Shown here piece by piece: positions 30,933 through 37,998 of a stretch of DNA of 39,600 nt. Source of the stretch: Methylobacterium sp. J-070 (lineage in GTDB: Bacteria; Pseudomonadota; Alphaproteobacteria; Rhizobiales; Beijerinckiaceae); assembly GCF_022829385.1 (NCBI RefSeq), contig NZ_JAKSXX010000017.1, positions 1 to 39,600 on the forward strand, given 5' to 3'. The notes below the pieces were generated by a model. That model worked only from the letters and a program-made list of their open reading frames with translations. It searched no databases and was not told the DNA's origin. Made by a program: the position numbers and the translations under genes. Each line of letters opens with the position of its first letter. Positions within the stretch are counted from its first letter, which is position 1.

Positions 30933-31231
30933 TCCGGTCAATCCCGTCGCTTGAGGAAGATCGTCGTCGCGCTCTGTTGGGCGGCGGTCTTGATCGCTGC
31001 GGCTCTTCTTGGCCGAATGTGACCTCTCAACGGAGATCCTCTGCCTCGGGTTCGCGCGCTGCGGTGCGCTGGCGCACGGCGGGACGCGTTCGGTCTCGAA
31101 GGCCGGCACCGCCATCCGAAGGCGGCCGGATCCGGCCAGCCGGATCGCCCGCACCGGGAGCGCCCGCACCGAGGGATGCGTCCCGCGCCGAAGCGTGCCA
31201 CAGACCGCGGCCTGAAGGGGATGCAACCACC

Positions 31232-31840
31232 ATGCGGCTGATCGTCGGCCTCGGAAACCCGGGCGCGCGCTACGCGGGCAACCGGCACAATATCGGCTTC
31301 CTGGCCGTCGACGCCATCGCCCGCCAGCACCGGGCGAGCCCGTTCCGCCACCGCTTCCAGGGGGAGGCCGCCGAGGTGGTGCTCGGCCCGGAGCGGGCGA
31401 TCCTGCTGAAGCCCTCGACCTTCATGAACGAGTCCGGCCGCGCGGTCTCGGAGGCGCAGCGCTTCTACAAGATCCCGCTCGCCGACGTGATCGTGCTGCA
31501 CGACGAACTCGACCTCGCCCCAGCCAAGCTCCGGGTGAAGCTCGGCGGCGGCAATGCCGGCCATAACGGCCTGCGCTCGATCACCGCGCAGTGCGGCAAC
31601 GACTATCGCCGGGTGCGGCTGGGCATCGGCCACCCGGGCGACAAGGCCCTGGTGCATGCCTACGTGCTCAACGACTTCGGCAAGGCCGAGCAGCCCTGGG
31701 TCGAGGATCTCTGCCGGGCGGTGGCCGACCACGCCGCGCTGCTGGCGGCGGGCGAGGATGCGAGCTTCCAGAACAAGGTCCACCTCGCCATGGCCGGCCG
31801 CGGCTGGGACGAGGTGAAGACGCTGGGCGCGCGAAATTGA
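31232..31840 (+). CDS. pth: Peptidyl-tRNA hydrolase
   Basis: A 202-residue enzyme that cleaves peptidyl-tRNA released from stalled ribosomes, recycling tRNA. Family signatures are [18 protein letters not shown] with catalytic His19 and flanking asparagines, [15 protein letters not shown], and [20 protein letters not shown] with [13 protein letters not shown] 31232 starts the canonical first strand. In related bacteria pth often follows rplY (ribosomal protein L25), but no rplY-like sequence precedes it here. Downstream a toxin-antitoxin module separates it from ychF, its usual close neighbour. Confidence 0.96.
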   Translation: MRLIVGLGNPGARYAGNRHNIGFLAVDAIARQHRASPFRHRFQGEAAEVVLGPERAILLKPSTFMNESGRAVSEAQRFYKIPLADVIVLHDELDLAPAKLRVKLGGGNAGHNGLRSITAQCGNDYRRVRLGIGHPGDKALVHAYVLNDFGKAEQPWVEDLCRAVADHAALLAAGEDASFQNKVHLAMAGRGWDEVKTLGARN

Positions 31841-31869
31841 CACGAAAACACGGGGACACGATATAGATC

Positions 31870-31882
31870 GGCCTCGGAGGCC
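31870..31882. promoter_or_regulatory. Palindrome GGCCTC-G-GAGGCC overlapping the antitoxin ribosome-binding site
   Basis: A perfect 13-base palindrome whose right arm supplies the GGAGG ribosome-binding site for the antitoxin start at 31886. An RHH antitoxin bound here could repress its own operon, the usual control of such modules. Inferred. Confidence 0.45.
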
Positions 31883-31885
31883 GCC

Positions 31886-32113
31886 ATGAAGAACGTCACC
31901 GTGACGATGAGCGAGACCTTGCTGCAGCGGGCGCGCGTCGCCGCCGCGCGCGACGGCAAGAGCCTGTCGCGCTTCATCGCCGAGGCGGTCGAGCAGCGTG
32001 TCGGCCGACCGCTGACGCAGCGAGAGGCGCTCGAGCGCTTCCTGGCCGGTCCTCTCATGAATCTGACGGACGAGAACGGCAAAGCACCCTCGCGCGATGA
32101 ACTTTACGATTGA
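31886..32113 (+). CDS. Ribbon-helix-helix antitoxin of a PIN-domain TA module
   Basis: A 75-residue protein. The N-terminal MKNVTVTMSETLLQRARVAA and KSLSRFIAEAVEQRV match a ribbon-helix-helix DNA-binding fold, a strand followed by two helices. The C-terminal third (RPLTQREALERFLAGPLMNL) is the likely toxin-binding part. GGAGG precedes the start. Its end overlaps the toxin start by 17 bases, the usual layout of vapBC-like pairs. It lies 45 bases after pth. Confidence 0.85.
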   Translation: MKNVTVTMSETLLQRARVAAARDGKSLSRFIAEAVEQRVGRPLTQREALERFLAGPLMNLTDENGKAPSRDELYD

Positions 32114-32552
32114 GCCGATCTTCATCGACACGAATGTTCTGGTTTACGCACGCGATGAGCGAAACGCAGACAAGCGTGAGCGCGCACGTGCGTGGCTGGC
32201 TACCATCACCGATTTGGGCTGCGCCCGTACGAATCTTCAGGTTCTCAACGAACTGACGCGCTGGATCCTCAAGAACGAGCCGGGACGTTCGCTGAGGGAC
32301 ATCCAGGATGAGGTCGAGACGCTCGGGGCCTGGGGAGCGCGCCCGATCGATCCAGATGACACCGAACTGGCGTGGCTCGTTCGCAAGAATCTCGGCTATC
32401 AGTGGTTCGACTGCCTCCTCGTGGCCGCAGCCCAGCTCGCCGGATGCCGCTACGTCCTGACCGAGGATATGGCGCACGGCGCCGTGTTCGAGGGCCTTAC
32501 CCTCATCAACCCTTTCCGCGCGTCGCCCGGCGACGTGCTTCAACGGAACTAA
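32097..32552 (+). CDS. PIN-domain toxin (VapC-like ribonuclease)
   Basis: A 151-residue protein with the PIN acidic residues: D11 in FIDTNVLVYA, E52 in VLNELTRW, D105 in WFDCLLVAAA and D124 in LTEDM. These bind Mg2+ for RNA cleavage; VapC toxins cut tRNA or rRNA and arrest translation. Codon use includes more A/T-ending codons than neighbouring housekeeping genes, which suggests acquisition. Its stop lies four bases before the ychF start. The placement between two translation genes is unusual. Confidence 0.85.
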   Translation: MNFTIEPIFIDTNVLVYARDERNADKRERARAWLATITDLGCARTNLQVLNELTRWILKNEPGRSLRDIQDEVETLGAWGARPIDPDDTELAWLVRKNLGYQWFDCLLVAAAQLAGCRYVLTEDMAHGAVFEGLTLINPFRASPGDVLQRN

Positions 32553-32556
32553 GTCC

Positions 32557-33654
32557 ATGGGCTTCAAATGCGGCATCGTCGGCCTGCCGAACGTCGGCAA
32601 GTCGACCCTGTTCAACGCGCTGACGCAGACGGCGGCCGCCCAGGCGGCCAATTACCCGTTCTGCACCATCGAGCCGAATGTCGGGGAGGTGGCGGTGCCC
32701 GATCCGCGGCTGACCGACCTCGCCCGGATCGCCTCCTCCAAGGAGATCATCCCGACCCGGCTGACCTTCGTGGACATCGCCGGGCTGGTGCGCGGCGCCT
32801 CCAAGGGCGAGGGCCTGGGCAACCAGTTCCTGGCCAACATTCGCGAGGTCGACGCCATCGCCCACGTGGTCCGCTGCTTCACGGACGGGGACGTCACCCA
32901 CGTGGAGGGCAAGGTCGATCCGGCCGCCGACATCGAGACCATCGAGACCGAGCTGATGCTGGCCGACCTCGACAGCCTGGAGCGCCGGGCCGTCGCCCTG
33001 GAGAAGAAGGCCAAGGGCGCCGACAAGGAGGCCAAGGAGAGCCTCGACCTCGTCAACCGGGCGCTCCCGCTCCTGCGCGACGGCAAGCCGGCGCGGCTGG
33101 TGGAGCGCAAGCCCGACGAGGAGAAGCTGTTCCAGTCCCTGGGGCTGATGACGGCCAAGCCCGTGCTCTACGTCTGCAACGTCGACGAGGGCGACGCCGA
33201 CAAGGGCAACGCCCATTCGGAGGCGGTCTTCGCCCGCGCCAAGGCGGAGGGCGCCGTGGCGGTGGTGGTCTCGGCCAAGATCGAGAGCGAGATCGCCGTG
33301 ATGGCGGAGGCCGACCAGGCCGAGTTCCTGGAGGCGGTGGGGCTCGCCGAGCCCGGCCTCAACCGGGTGATCCGCGCCGGCTACGACCTGCTGGGCCTCG
33401 TGACCTACTTCACGGTCGGCCCCAAGGAGGCCCGCGCCTGGACGATCACCAAGGGCACCCGCGCCCCCGGGGCGGCCGGGGTGATCCACTCGGATTTCGA
33501 GAAGGGCTTCATCCGGGCCGAGACCATCGCGTTCAAGGACTACACGGCGCTCAACGGCGAGGCCGGCGCGCGCGATGCCGGCAAGCTGCGGCTGGAGGGC
33601 AAGGAGTACGTGGTGCAGGACGGCGACGTGCTGCATTTCCGCTTCGCCAACTGA
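32557..33654 (+). CDS. ychF: Redox-regulated ATPase/GTPase YchF (Obg family)
   Basis: A 365-residue protein of normal length. G1 is GLPNVGKSTLFN (near residue 8), followed by the FCTIEPN switch region and DIAGLVRGASKGEGLGNQFL as G3. A coiled helical insert and the C-terminal TGS domain (FTVGPKEARAWTI through DGDVLHFRF) follow. YchF binds ATP and ribosomes and affects stress responses. Its start is four bases after the toxin stop, so its ribosome-binding site lies inside the toxin gene end. Confidence 0.97.
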   Translation: MGFKCGIVGLPNVGKSTLFNALTQTAAAQAANYPFCTIEPNVGEVAVPDPRLTDLARIASSKEIIPTRLTFVDIAGLVRGASKGEGLGNQFLANIREVDAIAHVVRCFTDGDVTHVEGKVDPAADIETIETELMLADLDSLERRAVALEKKAKGADKEAKESLDLVNRALPLLRDGKPARLVERKPDEEKLFQSLGLMTAKPVLYVCNVDEGDADKGNAHSEAVFARAKAEGAVAVVVSAKIESEIAVMAEADQAEFLEAVGLAEPGLNRVIRAGYDLLGLVTYFTVGPKEARAWTITKGTRAPGAAGVIHSDFEKGFIRAETIAFKDYTALNGEAGARDAGKLRLEGKEYVVQDGDVLHFRFAN

Positions 33655-33723
33655 CGCCGGCTCCGCCCGCAGAGACGGCGTATCCCGACTCAATGCCCCG
33701 CTGACCCACGAGACGAGCCCGCC

Positions 33724-34713
33724 ATGCCCGACCCCGCGCTCGAGGATTTCGCCGTCGGCGACGTGATCGTCGGCGAGCCGTTGACCGTGTCGCGCGACGA
33801 CATCGTGGGCTTCGCGAGGCAGTTCGATTTCCAGCCCTTCCACCTCGATGAGGCGGCCGCGGAAGCGAGCTTCGCGGGCCGGCTGATCGGGTCGGGCTGG
33901 CACACGGCGGCGCTCGGCATGCGGCTGCTCCAGCAGGGGCCGTTCAAGGGCGGCTCCTCGCTGGGCGCCCCGGGGATCGACGAATTGCGCTGGCTCGCGC
34001 CGGTCCTGCCGGGGGATGCCCTGACGCTGACCTTCCGGGTTGCGGGGATCCGGGACTCGGCCTCGAAGCCGGGGCTCGGCTTCGTGACCGCGGAGGTCGC
34101 CCTCGGCAACCCGCGCGGCGAGCCGGTGCTGACCCAGCGCTTCACCTTCATGCTGGCCCGGCGCGGCACCGATCCCCTGCCGCCGCGGCCGGTCGAGATC
34201 GGCGAGCCCGGTCCCGTCACCGAGCCGGACGACGCCGAGATCCTGCCGTTCCTGCGCGACGCCGAGATCGGCGCCGTGCGCGACCTCGGCGCCTACCCGT
34301 TCGGCGCCGAGGCGATCGTGGCCTTCGCCCGCGCCTACGACCCGCAGGCCTTCCACCTCGATCACGCGGCGGCCAAGCGCAGCCATTTCGGCGGCCTCTG
34401 CGCCTCCGGCTGGCACACGGCCGCCGCCTACATGAACCGGATGCTCACGACCCGCGCCCGGGACGCTGCCTACACGGCCGCCCGGGGCCCGGTCCCGGAA
34501 GCCGGCCCCTCCCCGGGCTTCAAGAACCTGCGCTGGCTCAAGCCGGTCTATGCGGGCGACACGGTCCGGTTCAGCACCAGGCTCACCGACAAGCGCGCCT
34601 CGGCCTCGCGCCCCGGCTGGGGGCTGGCGTTTGCCCGCAACACCGGGGTGAACCAGCGCGGCGAGCCGGTCTTTTCCTTCGACAGCGCGGTGTTCCATCG
34701 CTGGGAGCCGTGA
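33724..34713 (+). CDS. Fused double MaoC-like hydratase
   Basis: A 329-residue protein with two hot-dog domains. Each half has the MaoC pattern: FARQFDFQPFHLDEAAA with SGWHTAA (about 31-65), and FARAYDPQAFHLDHAAA with ASGWHTAA (about 200-237). Both keep the D-x-x-x-H catalytic spacing. MaoC proteins hydrate enoyl-CoA or related thioesters; separate pairs are common, whereas here both lie in one frame with a Pro/Glu linker. The second half suggests a duplication. The gene follows ychF by 69 bases and may be independently transcribed. Confidence 0.85.
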   Translation: MPDPALEDFAVGDVIVGEPLTVSRDDIVGFARQFDFQPFHLDEAAAEASFAGRLIGSGWHTAALGMRLLQQGPFKGGSSLGAPGIDELRWLAPVLPGDALTLTFRVAGIRDSASKPGLGFVTAEVALGNPRGEPVLTQRFTFMLARRGTDPLPPRPVEIGEPGPVTEPDDAEILPFLRDAEIGAVRDLGAYPFGAEAIVAFARAYDPQAFHLDHAAAKRSHFGGLCASGWHTAAAYMNRMLTTRARDAAYTAARGPVPEAGPSPGFKNLRWLKPVYAGDTVRFSTRLTDKRASASRPGWGLAFARNTGVNQRGEPVFSFDSAVFHRWEP

Positions 34714-34771
34714 GCGCACCGGGCCGGGCGTCGCGCGTTGTCGCCGGGGACACGGACGGGATCAGGCGCGC

Positions 34772-35815
34772 ATGTACCAAAAGAAGCTCGGCACCACGGG
34801 GCTGTTCGTCTCGGAACTCTGCCTCGGCACCATGACCTTCGGGGGCGGCGCCGGGATGTGGCGCCAGATCGGCGCCCTCGACCAGGCGGAGGCCGGGCGC
34901 CTCGTCGGGCGGGCGCTCGAGGCCGGCATCAACTTCATCGACACGGCCGACGTCTACGCGGAGGGCCTCTCCGAGACGATCACCGGCCAGGCCCTGCGCG
35001 ACCTCAAGGTCCCGCGCGACAGCGTCGTCGTCGCCACCAAGGGCTACGGGCCGACCGGTCCCGGTGCCAACGCCAAGGGCGCCTCGCGCCTGCACCTGAT
35101 CGACGCCTGCAAGGCGAGCCTCAAGCGGCTCCAGCTCGACCACATCGACCTCTACCAGATCCACGGCTTCGACCCGGCGACGCCGATCGAGGAGCAGGTG
35201 CGGGCCCTCGACATCCTCGTGCAGCACGGCCACGTCCGCTATGTCGGCGTCTCGAACTGGGCGGCGTGGCAGGTCGTCAAGGCGCTGGGGATCAGCGCGC
35301 GGGCGGGGCTCGCCCGGTTCGAGACCGTGCAGGCCTACTACTCGATCGCCGGACGCGACCTGGAGCGGGAGATCGTCCCGATGCTGCACTCGGAGGGGCT
35401 CGGCCTGCTGGTCTGGAGCCCGCTCGCCGGCGGCCTGCTCAGCGGCAAGTATGCCGGCGGTTCCGGCGAGGGCCGGCGCGCGAGCTTCGACTTCCCGCCG
35501 GTCGACCGCCCCCGGGCGGAGGCCTGCATCGACGCTATGCGGACCATCGCGGAGGCGCGGGACGTCTCGGTGGCCCAGGTGGCGCTGGCCTGGCTGCTGC
35601 ACCGCCGGGCGGTGACCAGCGTCATCGTCGGCGCCAAGCGCCTCGACCAACTGGAGGACAACATCGCGGCGACCGAACTCAGCCTCACCGGCGACGAGCT
35701 CGACGCCCTCGACGCGGTGAGCGCCCTGCCGGCGGAATATCCGGGCTGGATGTTCGAACGGCAGGGCGCCCGGGCGCAGCAGCTCGCGGAATCGGGCCGG
35801 CCCGGGGTGCGGTGA
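34772..35815 (+). CDS. Aldo/keto reductase
   Basis: A 347-residue NADPH-dependent oxidoreductase of the AKR superfamily. The catalytic tetrad is visible: D57 and Y62 in FIDTADVYAEG, K90 in VVATKGYG, and H131 in LYQIHGFD. The barrel ends with SVIVGAKRLDQLEDN, the cofactor phosphate-binding loop. It resembles the YajO/Tas-like group acting on aldehydes or ketones. It follows the MaoC gene by 58 bases on the same strand, so coordinated expression is possible. Substrate unknown. Confidence 0.92.
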   Translation: MYQKKLGTTGLFVSELCLGTMTFGGGAGMWRQIGALDQAEAGRLVGRALEAGINFIDTADVYAEGLSETITGQALRDLKVPRDSVVVATKGYGPTGPGANAKGASRLHLIDACKASLKRLQLDHIDLYQIHGFDPATPIEEQVRALDILVQHGHVRYVGVSNWAAWQVVKALGISARAGLARFETVQAYYSIAGRDLEREIVPMLHSEGLGLLVWSPLAGGLLSGKYAGGSGEGRRASFDFPPVDRPRAEACIDAMRTIAEARDVSVAQVALAWLLHRRAVTSVIVGAKRLDQLEDNIAATELSLTGDELDALDAVSALPAEYPGWMFERQGARAQQLAESGRPGVR

Positions 35816-35821
35816 GGCGGC

Positions 35822-36280
35822 TCACGCCGCATCGGGTGCGAGCCGGGCCTTGCGGGGCCGGTAGTGGGCCTGAACGAACAGCGGGTCACGCCCCATCGCC
35901 CGGCACAGCATGGCCACCTGCGCCGGCACCGCTCTCGGTCCCGCCTTCCAGGCGTTGAACGGGCTCAATGACGTGCGGAGCAGGTCCGCAGCCTCCTGGT
36001 TCGACACGGCCATGTCCGCCTGCCAAGCTGCGAGGTCCGTCGCCTCGAACGGGCGTTGCTCCCGGGCCAGCAGGTTCAGGTGATAGGCGTCGATCGCAAG
36101 ATCTCCGTCCTCGTCGCCCCAGCACACCACGGCGTCGTGATCCGTCAGTCCGGGCGTGCGAAACACGGCCGGATCCATGAGCGGTGCCAAGGCCGGACTC
36201 GCCCGAGCAATCCAGCCGGCGCGTTCGATCACGTCCTCGCCGCCGCCCTTCCAGGCGACGTGCGGCGCCGTGTCGCTCAC
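35822..36280 (-). CDS. DUF2442/HTH-domain protein, probable antitoxin partner of DUF4160
   Basis: A 152-residue protein. The middle (about 40-75; FRTPGLTDHDAVVCWGDEDG then LAIDAYHLNLLA) resembles a DUF2442 beta domain, and the following SNQEAADLLRTSLSPFNAWKAG looks like a helix-turn-helix. GTG 36280 is the start; no clear ribosome-binding site is seen. It lies 34 bases downstream of a frameshifted DUF4160 gene on the same strand. DUF4160 and DUF2442 genes are often adjacent and are proposed toxin-antitoxin pairs, so this may be an antitoxin or regulator left after its partner decayed. It is convergent with the aldo/keto reductase. Confidence 0.6.
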   Translation of the reverse strand: MSDTAPHVAWKGGGEDVIERAGWIARASPALAPLMDPAVFRTPGLTDHDAVVCWGDEDGDLAIDAYHLNLLAREQRPFEATDLAAWQADMAVSNQEAADLLRTSLSPFNAWKAGPRAVPAQVAMLCRAMGRDPLFVQAHYRPRKARLAPDAA

Positions 36281-36314
36281 GGCCGAGACGGCAAGATCCG
36301 GGACAAGGATTGCA

Positions 36315-36571
36315 TCATGACCGAAATCCCCCCGCCACGGGGAAGCGTGGGTTCACGCGATTCCTTTCGGCAACGAGCGCGGCATGGTTCTCCGCGGCCC
36401 ACGTCATCACCTCCCGGCGCGCGCGCGGTGGGAGGTCGCCCCGAACATCTCCGGCGTCTCGATCACGATGAACGCCTCGAAATCCGGCCCGATGGCGTGG
36501 AAATGCGGGGGCAGATGATCGCCGGCGATGATCCGGACAATTACGTTTCCGATCCGCGCGAGCCTGCCCAT
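36315..36571 (-). pseudogene. DUF4160 gene broken by a one-base frameshift
   Basis: From ATG 36569-36571 the frame reads MGRLARIGNVIVRI, then DHLPPHFHAIG and FIVIETPEMFG, the DUF4160 pattern with the PHFHA signature. It runs into a TGA at 36407-36409 after 54 residues. The missing end is in another frame: DLPPRARREVMTW, AAENHAALVAERNRVNP, ending at 36315. Adding one G to the GGGG run (minus strand, 36439-36442) joins the parts into 85 residues, a normal length for the family. It could be a pseudogene, a sequencing indel or a frameshift-regulated gene. Confidence 0.75.
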
Positions 36572-36692
36572 CGCCGCCCCCGGCGCGCGGAGGAGACCTA
36601 GCCCGAAGAAGGCACTCCTGCCAGCGGCGATGCGGGGCGCTCAGTGCGCTGCGCCTGCTGCCTTTGAGCAAGCACCGCGGGAGCGCAGGTTA

Positions 36693-36732
36693 GCGAAGAC
36701 CTGTATTACGCCGCGAAGACCTGAATCACGCC
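36693..36732. repeat. 20-base tandem duplication at the 3' end of mtnA
   Basis: GCGAAGACCTGTATTACGCC (36693-36712) is followed directly by GCGAAGACCTGAATCACGCC (36713-36732), 18 of 20 identical. The second copy overlaps the mtnA stop codon. The remainder of 36572-36692 shows no gene. Confidence 0.8.
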
Positions 36733-37826
36733 GCCTTGCGGCGCTCCGGATAGAGCCCGAACAGCCCCTCACGGCTCGCCGCGCAGACGCCGCGCTCGGT
36801 GATGATCCCGGTCACCAGCCGGGCCGGGGTCACGTCGAAGGCGGGGTTGGCCACGGGGCTTCCCGGCGAGACCACCTCGATCGTGGCGAAGCCGCCGTCG
36901 GCAAGACGCCCGGTCATGTGGGAGACCTCGCGCCCGTCGCGCTCCTCGATCGGGATCTCCTTCACGCCGTCGTCGAGGGTCCAGTCGATGGTCGAGAACG
37001 GCAGCGCCGCGTAGAACGGCACGCGGTTGTCGTGGGCCGCCAGGGCCTTCAGGTAGGTGCCGATCTTGTTGCACACGTCCCCGCGCGCCGTGGTCCGGTC
37101 CGAGCCGACGATGCACAGGTCGACGCCCCCGTGCTGCATCAGGTGCCCGCCGGCATTGTCGGCGATCACCGTGTGCGGCACGCCGTGGCCGTTGAGCTCG
37201 AAGGCGGTGAGCGCCGCGCCCTGGCTGCGCGGCCGGGTCTCGTCGACCAGCACGTGCACCGGCACGCCGCGCGCGTGGGCGGCGTAGATCGGCGCCAGCG
37301 CGGTGCCCCAATCCACCGCGGCGAGCCAGCCGGCGTTGCAATGGGTCAGCACGGTCACGGGCCGGCCGCCGTTGGCCGCGTGCAGGTCGGCGATGATCTG
37401 GCCGCCATGGGCGCCGATCGCGCGGCAGCTCGCCACGTCCTCCTCGGCGATGCGGCCGGCCTCCCCGAAGGCGCGGACGAAGCGCTCGTCCGGCTGGACC
37501 TGCCGCAGGTTGGCGGAGACCCGGTCCAGCGCCCAGCGCAGGTTGATCGCGGTCGGGCGGGTCGCGGCCAGCACCGCCACCGCCCGGTCGATCCCGTCCA
37601 TCGACGGATCCGCCCGCATGGCGAGCGCCAGCCCGTAGGCCGCGGTGACGCCGATCAGCGGCGCGCCGCGCACGATCATGGTGCGGATCGCCACAGCGGC
37701 GTCGTCCAGCGTGGCGAGGCGCTTCAGCTCGAACGCGAAGGGCAGGCGGGTCTGGTCGATCACCTGGACGCTGACGCCGTCCGGGTCGGGGAAGATCGTG
37801 CGATAGGGCTGGCCGTCGATGTTCAT
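36726..37826 (-). CDS. mtnA: S-methyl-5-thioribose-1-phosphate isomerase
   Basis: A 366-residue enzyme of the methionine salvage pathway that converts methylthioribose-1-phosphate to methylthioribulose-1-phosphate. Family landmarks are [31 protein letters not shown] [11 protein letters not shown] with the catalytic Cys, and [18 protein letters not shown] with the catalytic Asp, then [16 protein letters not shown] 37824-37826 is used; an extended frame to 37862 would add a non-conserved stretch. It is divergent from ftsK. No other mtn gene is in the window. The stop overlaps a 20-base tandem duplication. Confidence 0.95.
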   Translation of the reverse strand: MNIDGQPYRTIFPDPDGVSVQVIDQTRLPFAFELKRLATLDDAAVAIRTMIVRGAPLIGVTAAYGLALAMRADPSMDGIDRAVAVLAATRPTAINLRWALDRVSANLRQVQPDERFVRAFGEAGRIAEEDVASCRAIGAHGGQIIADLHAANGGRPVTVLTHCNAGWLAAVDWGTALAPIYAAHARGVPVHVLVDETRPRSQGAALTAFELNGHGVPHTVIADNAGGHLMQHGGVDLCIVGSDRTTARGDVCNKIGTYLKALAAHDNRVPFYAALPFSTIDWTLDDGVKEIPIEERDGREVSHMTGRLADGGFATIEVVSPGSPVANPAFDVTPARLVTGIITERGVCAASREGLFGLYPERRKAA

Positions 37827-37931
37827 GGTCGGTCCTGTGCCACAGCGGGACGGTTTTTGCACCCTCCGGAGTCCCGCCGCGCCCGGCCCCCGGGGATGTG
37901 CGGGACCGGCACCGCTCAGCCTTCCTCAACC

Positions 37932-37946
37932 TTAGCGGCTCGTTAA
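37932..37946. promoter_or_regulatory. Possible CtrA-type site, TTAG-N7-TTAA
   Basis: TTAG (37932-37935), seven bases, TTAA (37943-37946). The CtrA consensus in alphaproteobacteria is TTAA-N7-TTAA, so seven of eight bases match. It lies 52 bases before the ftsK start, in the mtnA/ftsK divergent region. Tentative. Confidence 0.3.
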
Positions 37947-37998
37947 GGCGGCCGTGCCTAGCCTCTCGGGTAAGTCCCCGTTCTGCGTCCGGTCCCGC

